In this document: in pieces, positions 26,919-36,001 of the stretch
How positions within the stretch are numbered: position 1 is the stretch's first letter
How the letters are laid out: each line of letters begins with the position of its first letter
Source of the DNA: CAIWHR01 sp963809965
GTDB taxonomy: Bacteria > Pseudomonadota > Gammaproteobacteria > Burkholderiales > Casimicrobiaceae
Length of the DNA: 64,000 nt
NCBI GenBank assembly: GCA_963809965.1
Contig: CAWELU010000023.1
Location: 258,137 to 322,136, forward strand
Direction: 5' to 3'
The notes under the pieces: generated by a model
Told to the model about the DNA's origin: nothing
Databases searched by the model: none
The model's input: the letters and a program-made list of their open reading frames with translations, nothing else
Made by a program: the position numbers and the translations under genes

Positions 26919-27556
26919 AAACGGACGACCTAGTCACGCTGCTCGCCACGGGCGCCGCTGCGGTCGAACCGAACGCGGCTCAGCGGCGGTATGCGACCGC
27001 TCTCGGTTGGGGGGCATTTGGCGCGACGCTTCTGATGGCGATCACGCTTGGCGTGCGCCCGGACCTCGCCACGGCCGCGCGAACCCCGATGTTCTGGATC
27101 AAGCTGGCGTTCCCTGCGTCGTTGGCCGCGGCCGGAGTTCTCGCGGCATTTCGGTTGGCGCGACCGGGGGCATCGCTCGGGCGGGTGCCATGGACACTTG
27201 CCGTACCGGTGCTCGCAATATGGTTCCTCGCCGCATCCGCACTGCTGGGCGCAACGGGTCCGGAGCGTCAGGAACTCATCTTCGGCGGCACCTGGGACTC
27301 CTGTCCCTTCTACATCGCGACGCTGTCCTTACCTGTGTTCGTAGCAGCGCTTTGGGCAATGAAGGGACTCGCACCCACGCGCCCGATATTCGCCGGCGCT
27401 GCATCGGGGCTGCTCGCCGGGGCGATCGGCGCCCTGGTCTATGCGCTGCACTGTCCCGAGATGGCCGCGCCGTTTCTCGGCATCTGGTATCTGGCGGGCA
27501 TGCTGATTCCCGCCGCGGTCGGGGCGGCGTTCGGTCCCTGGTTATTGCGTTGGTAG
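26915..27556 (+). CDS. nrsF: NrsF-like anti-sigma factor (DUF1109 membrane protein)
   Basis: 213 residues with six hydrophobic segments, DUF1109 family. NrsF holds the ECF sigma inactive at the inner membrane. The two cysteines needed for signal sensing in Caulobacter NrsF have counterparts here: Cys130 (TWDSCPFY) and Cys180 (ALHCPEMA). Start ATG 26915 overlaps the sigma stop. It ends at 27556, convergent with the glutaredoxin-like gene; a 6-base stem (CGACGC/GCGTCG) just after it may help termination. Confidence 0.92.
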   Translation: MKTDDLVTLLATGAAAVEPNAAQRRYATALGWGAFGATLLMAITLGVRPDLATAARTPMFWIKLAFPASLAAAGVLAAFRLARPGASLGRVPWTLAVPVLAIWFLAASALLGATGPERQELIFGGTWDSCPFYIATLSLPVFVAALWAMKGLAPTRPIFAGAASGLLAGAIGALVYALHCPEMAAPFLGIWYLAGMLIPAAVGAAFGPWLLRW

Positions 27557-27598
27557 CTCGGCCGAGGGGTACGACGCAAAGCGCGTCGAGAACTGACG

Positions 27599-28000
27599 TC
27601 AGGTGCCTTTGGGTGCCTGTGACTGCGCCGTCGCGCCGGCCAGCATCCGCTTCAGCTCGCCGCTTTCGATGAGCTTGCCCAGATCGCTCGCCCCGCCGAC
27701 CAACACTCCCTTGACGAACACCATCGGCAAGGTCGGCCACCCGGTCCACATCTTGAGCGCGCTGCGACGCCGCCAGTCACGCAGGTAGCTGCCGTATTCC
27801 AGGTATTTGTGCGGCAGGCCCGCGGCGTCGAGCGCCCTGCGTGCCTTTTTCGGAAACGGATTCTGCGCCATGCCGACGACCACGATGTCGTTCGCGGTCA
27901 GTGCGGCCTGGACCTCGCGCACGATGTCGATGTGGTAGGTCGCGACCTTGTCGCGTATCGCGGGGTGGATGTGGCCTTCGTCGAGAATGCTGCGGCTCAT
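27599..28000 (-). CDS. Glutaredoxin-like protein without active-site cysteines
   Basis: 133 residues with the glutaredoxin/thioredoxin fold pattern: IVVVGMAQNPFPKKARRAL (39-57), YLEYGSYLRDWRRRSALKMW, WPTLPMVFVKGVLVGGASD. The cis-Pro loop (TLPMVF) and GGASD glutathione loop are kept, but the CPYC or CGFS site reads NPFP (47-50), so no redox cysteine is present. It may bind glutathione or act as a structural partner. ATG 28000; earlier in-frame starts lack support. Same strand as the DUF1993 gene 75 bases upstream. Confidence 0.8.
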   Translation of the reverse strand: MSRSILDEGHIHPAIRDKVATYHIDIVREVQAALTANDIVVVGMAQNPFPKKARRALDAAGLPHKYLEYGSYLRDWRRRSALKMWTGWPTLPMVFVKGVLVGGASDLGKLIESGELKRMLAGATAQSQAPKGT

Positions 28001-28075
28001 GGTGTCCCTTCGATCGAACGGACCCATCGCCTCGTCCGCGATGTGCCGCCCGAGCGCCCTGGCGACCGCTTCGCG

Positions 28076-28582
28076 CTAGTCGAGACCACCGATGAAGTCG
28101 GACTTGCCGAGCTCGACCCCGTTGTGCCGCAGAATCGCATACGCCGTCGTCGAATGAAAAAAGAAGTTCGGCAATGCCACCTGCAGGAGGAAGACCTGCC
28201 CTTTGAAGGTCATGAGCTTTCCCCCCAGCTTGCGCGAAACCTCCCGCTCCTCCGAACCGTCGATCTGGGCCGGCGTCAACGTGTTGAGAAAGGCGATCGT
28301 GCGATCGATGCGCGCGTTGAGGTCGGCGAACGTCTGCTCGTTGTCCTCGTACGGCGGTGGCTCGAGGCCCGCCAGTCGCGCCACCCCCTTCGCGTGGTCG
28401 CTCGCGATCTGGACCTGGCGCGACAGGGGAAACATGTCCGGATACAGCCGGGCGTTGAAGAACACCGACTCCTGGATCTTTCTCGACTGCGCGTGGGCGA
28501 CGGCCTTGCCCAGAATGCCCTTGAGGTTGGTGAGCCCTCGGACAAATACCGGAACCGAAGCCTGGTACATGGAGATGGTCAT
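28076..28582 (-). CDS. DUF1993 family protein
   Basis: 168 residues, DUF1993, a helical protein of the DinB-like superfamily, function unknown. Seen: MYQASVPVFVRGLTNLKGIL at the N-terminus, FPLSRQVQIASDHAKG in the middle, and PNFFFHSTTAYAILRHNGVE near the C-terminus. The His residues of the last motif recall the metal site of DinB-like proteins. ATG 28582. Probably co-transcribed with the glutaredoxin-like gene downstream. Confidence 0.85.
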   Translation of the reverse strand: MTISMYQASVPVFVRGLTNLKGILGKAVAHAQSRKIQESVFFNARLYPDMFPLSRQVQIASDHAKGVARLAGLEPPPYEDNEQTFADLNARIDRTIAFLNTLTPAQIDGSEEREVSRKLGGKLMTFKGQVFLLQVALPNFFFHSTTAYAILRHNGVELGKSDFIGGLD

Positions 28583-28697
28583 TGGCTGCTCCGTCGAATC
28601 GGTGGGACGCGCATTGTAGCAATGGCCGAGAAGCGTGCCGTGGCGAACCCCGCGCTGCGCTCGCGACAAGAAAACTCCGACACGCGCGGCAACCGCG

Positions 28698-29372
28698 TCA
28701 ACCGGATCCGGATGATGCCGGGGTTCCCTCGCCGAGAATCCGCAGCGCTGCGTGCGCGGCGCCGAAGCCATTGTCGATGTTGAGGACTGCCAGCCCGGAT
28801 GCGCAGCTTGCGAGCGCGGCATGCAACGCGGTCTGCCCACCGGCGCCGACCCCATAACCGACCGACGTCGGAACGGCGAGCACTGGACAGGCAACGAGGC
28901 CGGCCAGCACGCTGAAGAGCGCTCCCTCCATGCCCGCCACGGCGATGACGACGCGATGGCGGCGGATCTCGTCGAGCCGCTCCATCAGTCGCCACAACCC
29001 CGCTACGCCGACGTCCACGACGAGCGTCGCTGCCTCGCCCTGGAAGGCAAGCGTGCGCTCGGCTTCGCGCGCTACCCGCGCGTCCGAGGTGCCGCCGGCG
29101 ACGATCGCTACCCGTCCGACGCGCCGCGGCTCCGGCAGCCCGCCCAGAATCGCCGTTTGCGATGTTTCCTCGTAATCCAGCGCCGCGCGCAATGGCGCCG
29201 CGAGGACACCGTGCTTGCGCTCGTCCAGTCGCGTAAGCAGCAAGCGACGGCCGAGCGCAGTCGCATGGGCGACGATCGCCTCGATCTGCGCCGCGGTCTT
29301 CGGCTCACACAGCACCGCCTCGCTCGTGCCCGTGCGCGCGGTGCGCTCCCAATCCAGGCGAAACTCGTTCAT
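28698..29372 (-). CDS. larB: LarB, pyridinium-3,5-biscarboxylic acid mononucleotide synthase
   Basis: First enzyme of nickel-pincer nucleotide (NPN) cofactor synthesis: carboxylates and hydrolyses nicotinic acid adenine dinucleotide. 224 residues with a PurE-like C-terminal domain. Seen: VAIVAGGTSDARVAREAERT, VIAVAGMEGALFSVLAGL, VGYGVGAGGQTALHAALASC. ATG 29372 overlaps the larE stop (ATGA). Last gene of the unit larA-larC-larE-larB. Intact. Confidence 0.93.
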   Translation of the reverse strand: MNEFRLDWERTARTGTSEAVLCEPKTAAQIEAIVAHATALGRRLLLTRLDERKHGVLAAPLRAALDYEETSQTAILGGLPEPRRVGRVAIVAGGTSDARVAREAERTLAFQGEAATLVVDVGVAGLWRLMERLDEIRRHRVVIAVAGMEGALFSVLAGLVACPVLAVPTSVGYGVGAGGQTALHAALASCASGLAVLNIDNGFGAAHAALRILGEGTPASSGSG

Positions 29373-30223
29373 CCGCGCGATACCGCGATCGGAACTGAAC
29401 CTTCGACCGATGTGGATCCCGGCGCGCCCTTCAGGAACGCGGCGCCACGCCTGTACGGCCGCACCCCGGCGAACCCGCGGCCTCGCGCGCGGCAGGCGAG
29501 TTCGCCGATCGCGTGGGCCATTCCGACTTTGGTCGTATCCGCCGCATCGGCGAGCTCGATCACGATGCCCGCGTGGGTGACCCGGCACCGTACTACGGCG
29601 TCGCGCCCCAGGCGCTCGGCAAGTTGTGCCTCCACCTCGTCGACGAACGCGAGGTCGGCTGCCGCGATGGCGATCCCTGTTTCCACGCGACTTGCGAGGC
29701 ACGGTTGCGCTGGCAGGCATTCGAGATCGCCAAGCCCGAGCGTGGCAGCGAGCGCATACACGGCCGCCTTGTCGATTCCGGCCTCGACATACGGGTGAAC
29801 GACGCCCTGCTCGTCCGCAGCACGCAAGCCGGGCCGGAAGTCCGTCAGATCGTCCCGATTCGTGCCGGAAGCGATGGCGTCCGCCGTCAGGCTGCGAATG
29901 CGAGCGTAGAGGTTCGACTTGCAGTAGTAGCAGCGATCGACCGGATTCGCGCGATAGCGCGGGTCGGCGAATTCTCCCGCGTCCAGCGACACCAACGACC
30001 AGCCGTAACCGTCCGCATGCGCGCGGACCCGAGCACCAGCCGCCGCAGGCACCGCCGGCCCCGACGCGTGGTACATCGTCGCGCACGCCCGCGAGAATCG
30101 ATGGGCGATATGTCCGAGCGTCATCGAATCGACGCCGCCGCTGACCGCAATTGCGATGCGTTCGTGGCGATCCAGAATCGCCACCAGGCGGGCGAGGATG
30201 CCGTCGCGGGCGGCTGCGTTCAT
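29369..30223 (-). CDS. larE: LarE, sulfur transferase for the NPN cofactor
   Basis: 284 residues of the PP-loop ATPase family; activates the LarB product and adds sulfur to make the dithiocarboxylic form. PP-loop SGGVDS at 28-33. PCLASR carries Cys175, the counterpart of the sacrificial Cys176 of Lactobacillus plantarum LarE. A CYYC pair (Cys98, Cys101) is also present, which could mean a [4Fe-4S]-dependent, catalytic LarE rather than a sacrificial one. ATG 30223 overlaps the larC stop. Confidence 0.93.
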   Translation of the reverse strand: MNAAARDGILARLVAILDRHERIAIAVSGGVDSMTLGHIAHRFSRACATMYHASGPAVPAAAGARVRAHADGYGWSLVSLDAGEFADPRYRANPVDRCYYCKSNLYARIRSLTADAIASGTNRDDLTDFRPGLRAADEQGVVHPYVEAGIDKAAVYALAATLGLGDLECLPAQPCLASRVETGIAIAAADLAFVDEVEAQLAERLGRDAVVRCRVTHAGIVIELADAADTTKVGMAHAIGELACRARGRGFAGVRPYRRGAAFLKGAPGSTSVEGSVPIAVSRG

Positions 30224-31470
30224 CACTCGTCGCCTCCCTCGAGCGCACCCTGCTCACCTTGGCTCAGCACCCGGCGCCGCGCGGCCAGACCGCGTGAACC
30301 CGCGACATCGTCGTGCGCGGTCTTCGCGGTACGTTCGCCGCCGGGACGTTCGGCCACTTTCACGCGCAACCTTCCTCCCGCGACCGCCTCCGCCACTTCC
30401 GCACGCGGCAGGACGCGCCGGCGCTCCTCGCGCATGCGCAATCCCAACGTCGAGGTCTCGGTAAAGCACACCCGCGCGATCGCATCGATCGCATGCGGCT
30501 CGACGAGCAGACGAAAATCGGCCAGCGGCCGCCCTTTCTTGCCGACGCGCGAGCCAACCGATACGTCGATCACGCCGGCTTCCGCCCTCAATCGATCGGC
30601 GGCCAGCGCGATTTCCTCGCCCGTCATGTCGTCGACGTCGAACTCGACCACCGCGACGTCATCGGCGCCGATCACGGCCGTCCGCTCGAAGACGAGCGCC
30701 CGCACGATGTTCGGCACTCCCGGCAACGTGCGAGCCCCTGCGCCGCAGCCGACCCGGACCAGACGCCCCCCCTCGCGCCGGCTGTCGCAGGCTGCCACGT
30801 GGACAAGATGGCGAAGGATCGCGGCACCGGTCGGCGTCACCCGCTCACCGCCGACACCATCGTCGCGCCACGGGTACCCCGTCAGCAGGTAGCTCGTCGC
30901 CGGTGCCGGCACCGGCAGCAGGCCATGCGCGGCTTGCACCGTGCCCCCGCCCATCGGCAATGCCGACGCACTCCAGCGCGCTCCCTCGAGCCGGGCCGCG
31001 ATGCACCCTGCCGCGACGAGGTCGAGCAGCGAATCCCAATCGGCCAGTTCGTGGAAATGCACGTCGTCGACGGGAATGCCGTGTACATGCGCCTCCGCTT
31101 CGCCGAGCAGCGCCAGCAACGCAAGTGCATGCTCGCGGGTTGTCGCCGACAATGAACCCTCGGCAAGCTGCCGATGCAGCTGCACATATGAAGTTTCAGT
31201 CGAGCGTGCGGGCCCGGCAGCGGACGACAACGCAAGGCCGAAGCGCCGCGCGCGCATCCCGCCGTTGGTCACCCAATCGATCCTGGGCGCGTCGGCCCCT
31301 CGCGGCTGCAGTGCCGCCAGTTCCGCGAGCACGGGCGGCTCGAGATCGGGCAACGCGTCGATGAGCGCGGCGACGAACATGTCGCCGGCGAGGCCCCCGA
31401 CCAGATCGAGATGAATCGCGAGCGTTGCCGGCGGCAATGCGGCCGCCTCAGGCGACGACAGGGACGACAT
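30223..31470 (-). CDS. larC: LarC, nickel insertion protein (NPN cyclometallase)
   Basis: CTP-dependent enzyme that inserts nickel into the pincer cofactor. 415 residues in one frame (some bacteria split it as larC1/larC2). Seen: HLDLVGGLAGDMFVAAL at the N-terminus, HVHGIPVDDVHFHELADWD, a His-rich segment plausible for nickel, and VTPTGAAILRHL. The C-terminal domain has VVEFDVDDMTGEEIALAADRLR and GRPLADFRLLV. ATG 31470 overlaps the end of larA by 23 bases. Confidence 0.92.
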   Translation of the reverse strand: MSSLSSPEAAALPPATLAIHLDLVGGLAGDMFVAALIDALPDLEPPVLAELAALQPRGADAPRIDWVTNGGMRARRFGLALSSAAGPARSTETSYVQLHRQLAEGSLSATTREHALALLALLGEAEAHVHGIPVDDVHFHELADWDSLLDLVAAGCIAARLEGARWSASALPMGGGTVQAAHGLLPVPAPATSYLLTGYPWRDDGVGGERVTPTGAAILRHLVHVAACDSRREGGRLVRVGCGAGARTLPGVPNIVRALVFERTAVIGADDVAVVEFDVDDMTGEEIALAADRLRAEAGVIDVSVGSRVGKKGRPLADFRLLVEPHAIDAIARVCFTETSTLGLRMREERRRVLPRAEVAEAVAGGRLRVKVAERPGGERTAKTAHDDVAGSRGLAARRRVLSQGEQGALEGGDE

Positions 31471-32749
31471 AGGGTCCTTCGGGAATGACGGCCAGCGACG
31501 GATCGCCCGCACGCTCGAGCGCCGCGGCGATCGCGTCCTCGACCGAATCCACCGTGTCGACGCCGGTGAGCCGCCGATCGTCATCGTCGAGCCCCGTCGT
31601 GTATAGCTGCACACGCCCCGCACGCATCGACTTCAACTGCATCTCGGTCTGCCACTCGTCGACATCGGCGAATTGCTTCGCGAGCAGCGTCTGCAGAAAT
31701 GCGTCGGGCCCGATCTCGCACAACCGCCGCTGCGACTCCCGGAATTCCGGCGAGCCGAGCCCTTCCGAGCAGGCCGACGCTATGATCAGCGTGCCGTTCG
31801 GTTCCAGGATGTCCAAGGGAGTCACCATCCCCTTGACCGTCTGGTAGTAGGTCTTGTCGAGCGGATAGCCGGCCGCCGACGTGAGGATCGTGGCAAAGCG
31901 CCGTCCGACCGGCACCCGCACACTGTCCGCAACGAAGGCGACGGACGCGAGATGACTCGCGATCACCTCGCCGAAGTTCACGTCGACGAGGTCGCGCTCA
32001 TCGTCGATCACGGTGTTCACCGCGTACACCTCGCCCAGCAGGCGGACGATCTCGAGCTGCTCCTCGTGCAGCGGGTTCCCGGCCAGATTGCACTCGATCG
32101 CCGCCGGATTTTCCATGAAGCGCGCGCTATGGAAGGTGCGGATCGTGTCGGCATGCGCGATTCCCGGCGCGATGACTTTCCGGCCGCCCGAGTAACCCGC
32201 CATGAAATGCGGCTCGACGAGTCCGGTGGCGATGCGCAGGTCCGCTTCGACGAAGCGCCGATCGATCTTCACCGGCGTGCGCCGCCCGGCCGTCACTCCC
32301 AGGTCGACATGGGCCGCGTCGTCGCGCGCGAAATGGTTCTCGACGCGCACATTCTCGAGCACCCACGGATCGCCGACCAGTTCGGCCAGCTCCGTTCCCT
32401 CGTTCGGTCGGTGCAGGCCTGTCGCCACCAGTACGGTGATTCGCTCGCGGGCCGTGCCCCCGGCCAGAAGCCCTTCGATCAACGGCCGCAGGAGCAGCCG
32501 ATTGGGCACCGGCCGCGTGATGTCGCAGATCAGGATGCACGCACTTCTTCGCCCGCGAACCAGTTCGGCGTACGGCGGAGCGCCGATGGGGCGGGCCAGC
32601 GCGTCACGGACGGCGCCCTGCGGATCCGGCAGCTTGGGCAAGGGGCGCTTGCCGATGACGGATGCGCGCGCGTGCGTTGGCAGCGGGACGCGCAATCCCG
32701 ACTCGCCATAGAGGATATCGACGGTGTCGCCAGCTGCAATAGCGTTCAT
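31448..32749 (-). CDS. larA: LarA-family nickel-dependent racemase/epimerase
   Basis: 433 residues. Uses the NPN cofactor to move a hydride at the carbon next to a carboxylate, as in lactate racemase. Catalytic residues of LarA are all present: His113 (GLHRP), His181 and Lys191 in PHFMAGYSGGRKVIAPG (the Lys carries the cofactor), His207 (TFHS). A trailing region with KTYYQTVKGMV and EGLGSPEFRE is typical. Substrate may be lactate or another 2-hydroxy acid. First gene of the minus-strand lar operon and divergent from a second homologue. Confidence 0.92.
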   Translation of the reverse strand: MNAIAAGDTVDILYGESGLRVPLPTHARASVIGKRPLPKLPDPQGAVRDALARPIGAPPYAELVRGRRSACILICDITRPVPNRLLLRPLIEGLLAGGTARERITVLVATGLHRPNEGTELAELVGDPWVLENVRVENHFARDDAAHVDLGVTAGRRTPVKIDRRFVEADLRIATGLVEPHFMAGYSGGRKVIAPGIAHADTIRTFHSARFMENPAAIECNLAGNPLHEEQLEIVRLLGEVYAVNTVIDDERDLVDVNFGEVIASHLASVAFVADSVRVPVGRRFATILTSAAGYPLDKTYYQTVKGMVTPLDILEPNGTLIIASACSEGLGSPEFRESQRRLCEIGPDAFLQTLLAKQFADVDEWQTEMQLKSMRAGRVQLYTTGLDDDDRRLTGVDTVDSVEDAIAAALERAGDPSLAVIPEGPYVVPVVA

Positions 32750-32910
32750 GGGAATCCTCGCCTTCGACGCGTGGAGGATCAGTTTAACTCCTCCGACCGC
32801 GTGTCGCGCGCATTCGATGCCGAACGGTTTCCACTCCCCACGCGCAGCATGGAAACTGGATCAGGACGGCTCGTTGCGGCTCCCGGCACGGCCCGGTGTA
32901 CGATTGCCCC

Positions 32911-34162
32911 ATGGACGGCTCCGGCTACACCGATCGTTATCTCACCGCCGACGAGACGCGCGAGATCGTCCGCACCGGCCTCGCGTCGCTCTCGCTCGAC
33001 GGCAAGCGCGTGCTGTTCATCATTCCGGACGGCACGCGGACGATGCCGATGCCGGAGCTCTTCGCGATCTTCCGCGAAACGCTCGCCGGCAAGGTGGCGG
33101 CGCTCGACTTCCTCGTCGCGCTGGGCACGCACCAGCCGATGGACGACGCACAGCTCAGCCGGCTCGTCGGCGTTCCCGTGGTCGACGGCTGCGCCGGCGA
33201 ATCGCACATCTACAACCACGAGTGGCACGACCCGGCGAGCTTCGCGACTATCGGCGAGATCCCGGCTGCGGAGATCGAGCGTCTTTCCGGCGGTCGCCTC
33301 GCCCAATCCGTCACGGTGTCGCTCAATCGCCGCATCTTCGATTACGACCAGCTCATCATCTGCGGCCCGGTCTTTCCGCACGAGGTGGTCGGCTTTTCAG
33401 GGCGGCAACAAGTATTTCTTTCCCGGCATCGCCGGCCCCGAGGTCATCAACTTCACGCATTGGCTGGGTGCGCTCATCACCAACTACGAAGTCATCGGTG
33501 CGGGCTACACACCGGTGCGCGCCGTCATCGACCGGGCTGCCTCGATGGTGAGCGTCCCGACCGCGTGCTTCGCCCTGGTGGTCACGCACGCCGGACTCGC
33601 GGGCCTGTATTTCGGCTCGGCGCGCGAAGCCTGGGAACGCGCGTCGGCACTGTCGGCGAAGCGGCACATCGTCTGGCTCGATTCGCCGGTTCGTCGCGTG
33701 CTTTCGGTGATGCCGCGGATGTACGCAGACATCTGGACCGCGGGCAAGGGCATGTACAAGATCGAGCCGGTCGTCGCCGACGGCGGCGAAGTGGTCATCT
33801 ATGCGCCACACATCACGGAGGTCAGTTACACCCACGGCCGGGTCATCGAAGAGATCGGCTACCACTGCCGCGACTACTTCCTCGCCCAGCCGGAGCGCTT
33901 CGCCAAGTTTCCCGGCGGCGTCCTCGCGCATTCGACGCACGTGAAGGGGCTCGGCACCTACGATCCGGCGACCGGCATCGAGACGCCGCGCGTCGAGGTG
34001 ACGCTGGCCACGGGTATTGCGGAAGAACGCTGCCGGCGGATCAATCTCGGCTATCGCGATCCGGCCACGATCGACGTCGCCGACTGGACCGGTCGCGAGC
34101 GCGAGGGGATCCTCGTGGTCCCGCGGGCGGGGGAGATGCTCTATCGGCTCAGGCCGCGCTGA
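32911..34162 (+). CDS. Second LarA-family racemase homologue, one frameshift
   Basis: About 417 residues after repair of an extra base near 33400 (ttttcagggcggcaac). Distinct from the larA at 31448 but with all catalytic positions: His74 (LGTHQPM), His157 and Lys167 in FPHEVVGFSGGNKYFFPG, His183 (NFTHWLG). GNKYFFPG replaces the GRKVIAPG of the neighbour, which marks another LarA subgroup with probably another substrate. Start ATG 32911 (MDGSGYTDRYLT). Divergent from the lar operon over 161 bases, and so placed to use the same cofactor supply. Confidence 0.88.
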
Positions 34163-34270
34163 CGATCCCGTCGCCGCCGCATGGCGCGTTCGCGACCGAC
34201 GTAGAGTTCCAATTGCCGGGTGTGCCTACGGCGCCAGCTTGAGCTCGACCTCATCGACGAGTGTGACGCT

Positions 34271-35551
34271 TCAGTTGAGCCGGAACGCGTACACCGGGCT
34301 GTCGACATGCCGCACCAGAATCGCGACATCGACGCCTTCGATGGCGGCAATTCGAAATCGCCCGAAGACGTGCGCCAGGTTGACGCCGAAGCGCGACTGG
34401 CTCGCCGCATCGGCAATCGGCCTTAGTGTCCCGGCCGCGGGCTGATACGCCTGCCAGGTCCATTCCTCGATCGGCTGGTTGCCCGAGGCCTGGTCGCGCG
34501 ATGGCGCAATGGTGTACACGATTCCGTCGTCCAGCGGCGAGAAGTAGACGAGACGACCGATGTTCGGAGCATATTGCAGCGACGCAAACGGCTGCAGCAC
34601 GGGTTTCGACCCGGCAGACTTGAGGCGCACGATCGCACGCGCCGGATCGGCCGGATCCAGCGCATGCAGCTCATCGCGCGCATGGACCGACACGACGATG
34701 ATGTCGCGCAACGGATCGATCTGCATGGCGTTGTGATTGGCGATCCCGGGAAGCTTGTTCGGGAAGTGAGCAGTCCAGTGTCCGACGGTTCCGTCCGCGT
34801 TTACGCCATCGGGACAATACCCGATGAAGGCGTTGCCCCCGCCATCGTCGCCCGAATGTCCCCACAGGACGCGACGCGACGCGTCCCAGGTCGTCCAACC
34901 GCCGGAGTTGAGGATCGCCGTGCGATGCCGCGGTCCATGTCGCCAGCGCAGCGTGTCGAGGTTGAATAGATGAGGTATTGCCACCGCCTTGACCTCCCTG
35001 CCCAACTCCGTCTGGCCCTTGAACAGGATGTAATCGTTCCCCAGGCTGTCGTACTGGACGTAGTCATAGGTGTGCGGCGGAAGCGGCGACCCGTCCGGAT
35101 ATACCGAATCGGGATATTGCGCGCCTGTACCGTAGTCGCGATCGCTGCCCTTGACATAGCCATCGGAGATCCTGCGCCATTCGCGGGTTGCGAGATCGAA
35201 GGCATGGACGTCGGAACCGAAGTAGTTGTTGTGTCCACCTCCGAACACGATCAGCGAACCGCTGGCCCCGAATCGCGACGCGTAGGCGGCGCTGTTCCAT
35301 GCATCGGTGATCGCGGAGAATCCCGCGATGCCGTGCCAGGGCGACTTTGGGGGGCGCCCCAGCATCCGCCGCATCCATTCCTTCGGTGTGCGTGCAGGAT
35401 TCAGGCGCGGATCGCGTGCCGGATCGTTGTCGATCAGGTACCGCGTCCCGGGTGGCGTCGGCTGCAGACCGAGGTCGGGGCGATCACCGGAGATCGCGTA
35501 CCAGCGATTCGGGCTCATCCGGTCGAGCCAGGGAGGGCGTATGGGTGACAT
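34271..35551 (-). CDS. Kelch-like beta-propeller protein, function unknown
   Basis: 426 residues (415 if Met12 at 35518 is the start). Kelch-type repeat features: SLIVFGGGHNNYFGSDVHAF (98-117), LDTLRWRHGPRHRTAIL, VLWGHSGDDGGGNAFIGY, with Gly-Gly followed by aromatic and Trp positions. No signal peptide or membrane segment. Relatives are often sugar-binding or oxidase propellers, but no copper-ligand set was seen. Single gene, convergent with the LarA homologue. Confidence 0.65.
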   Translation of the reverse strand: MSPIRPPWLDRMSPNRWYAISGDRPDLGLQPTPPGTRYLIDNDPARDPRLNPARTPKEWMRRMLGRPPKSPWHGIAGFSAITDAWNSAAYASRFGASGSLIVFGGGHNNYFGSDVHAFDLATREWRRISDGYVKGSDRDYGTGAQYPDSVYPDGSPLPPHTYDYVQYDSLGNDYILFKGQTELGREVKAVAIPHLFNLDTLRWRHGPRHRTAILNSGGWTTWDASRRVLWGHSGDDGGGNAFIGYCPDGVNADGTVGHWTAHFPNKLPGIANHNAMQIDPLRDIIVVSVHARDELHALDPADPARAIVRLKSAGSKPVLQPFASLQYAPNIGRLVYFSPLDDGIVYTIAPSRDQASGNQPIEEWTWQAYQPAAGTLRPIADAASQSRFGVNLAHVFGRFRIAAIEGVDVAILVRHVDSPVYAFRLN

Positions 35552-35700
35552 GGCCCCAATTATCGATTGCGTTGCCCTTGCTGGCGCATTGATCCCGATT
35601 CAGTCGGTAGGCGCGTTCCTCAGGGAGGAGCGTTCAAGCGCGTGCTGACTGCGTCATAATGCAGCTATTGGTTGACTGATCCGCCTTGCCTGCTGCACCC

Positions 35701-35994
35701 ATGATCGAAAAAGACCCCCTTACCGTCGACGTACCTCGGGAATTCCATCGGCGCATGGCCGCGGTCATCGAAGCGGTCCAGACCGGAATGTGGGAGGCCG
35801 GCGTGCACGACCTGCTCGGCTACGCGACAGACTATGCCTTCGGCCAGCAACGCGGCGTGCAGACGCTGGTCCTGAAGAGCAAGCACAGGTCGGCCTACGT
35901 GCGCCTGCACTGGGACACGGTGATGGGAGACACCGATGCTGACCGCCAACGGGTGGACGCGGCCATCAAGAGCGCAATAAACGAATTGACGTAG
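35701..35994 (+). CDS. Conserved hypothetical protein
   Basis: 97 residues from ATG 35701 (MIEKDPLTVDVPREFHRRM); an upstream in-frame start at 35686 would add five residues. No known domain recognised. Alpha/beta pattern with VQTLVLKSKHRSAYVRLHWD in the middle. It ends seven bases before gshA on the same strand, so it is probably in the gshA-plsB unit. Confidence 0.6.
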   Translation: MIEKDPLTVDVPREFHRRMAAVIEAVQTGMWEAGVHDLLGYATDYAFGQQRGVQTLVLKSKHRSAYVRLHWDTVMGDTDADRQRVDAAIKSAINELT

Positions 35995-36001
35995 CCGGAA
36001 C

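Noticed and set aside
32750..32910. Inverted repeat GGAGG...CCTCC between the two larA genes
   Set aside because: Only five pairs around a 12-base loop; too weak to call an operator or terminator.
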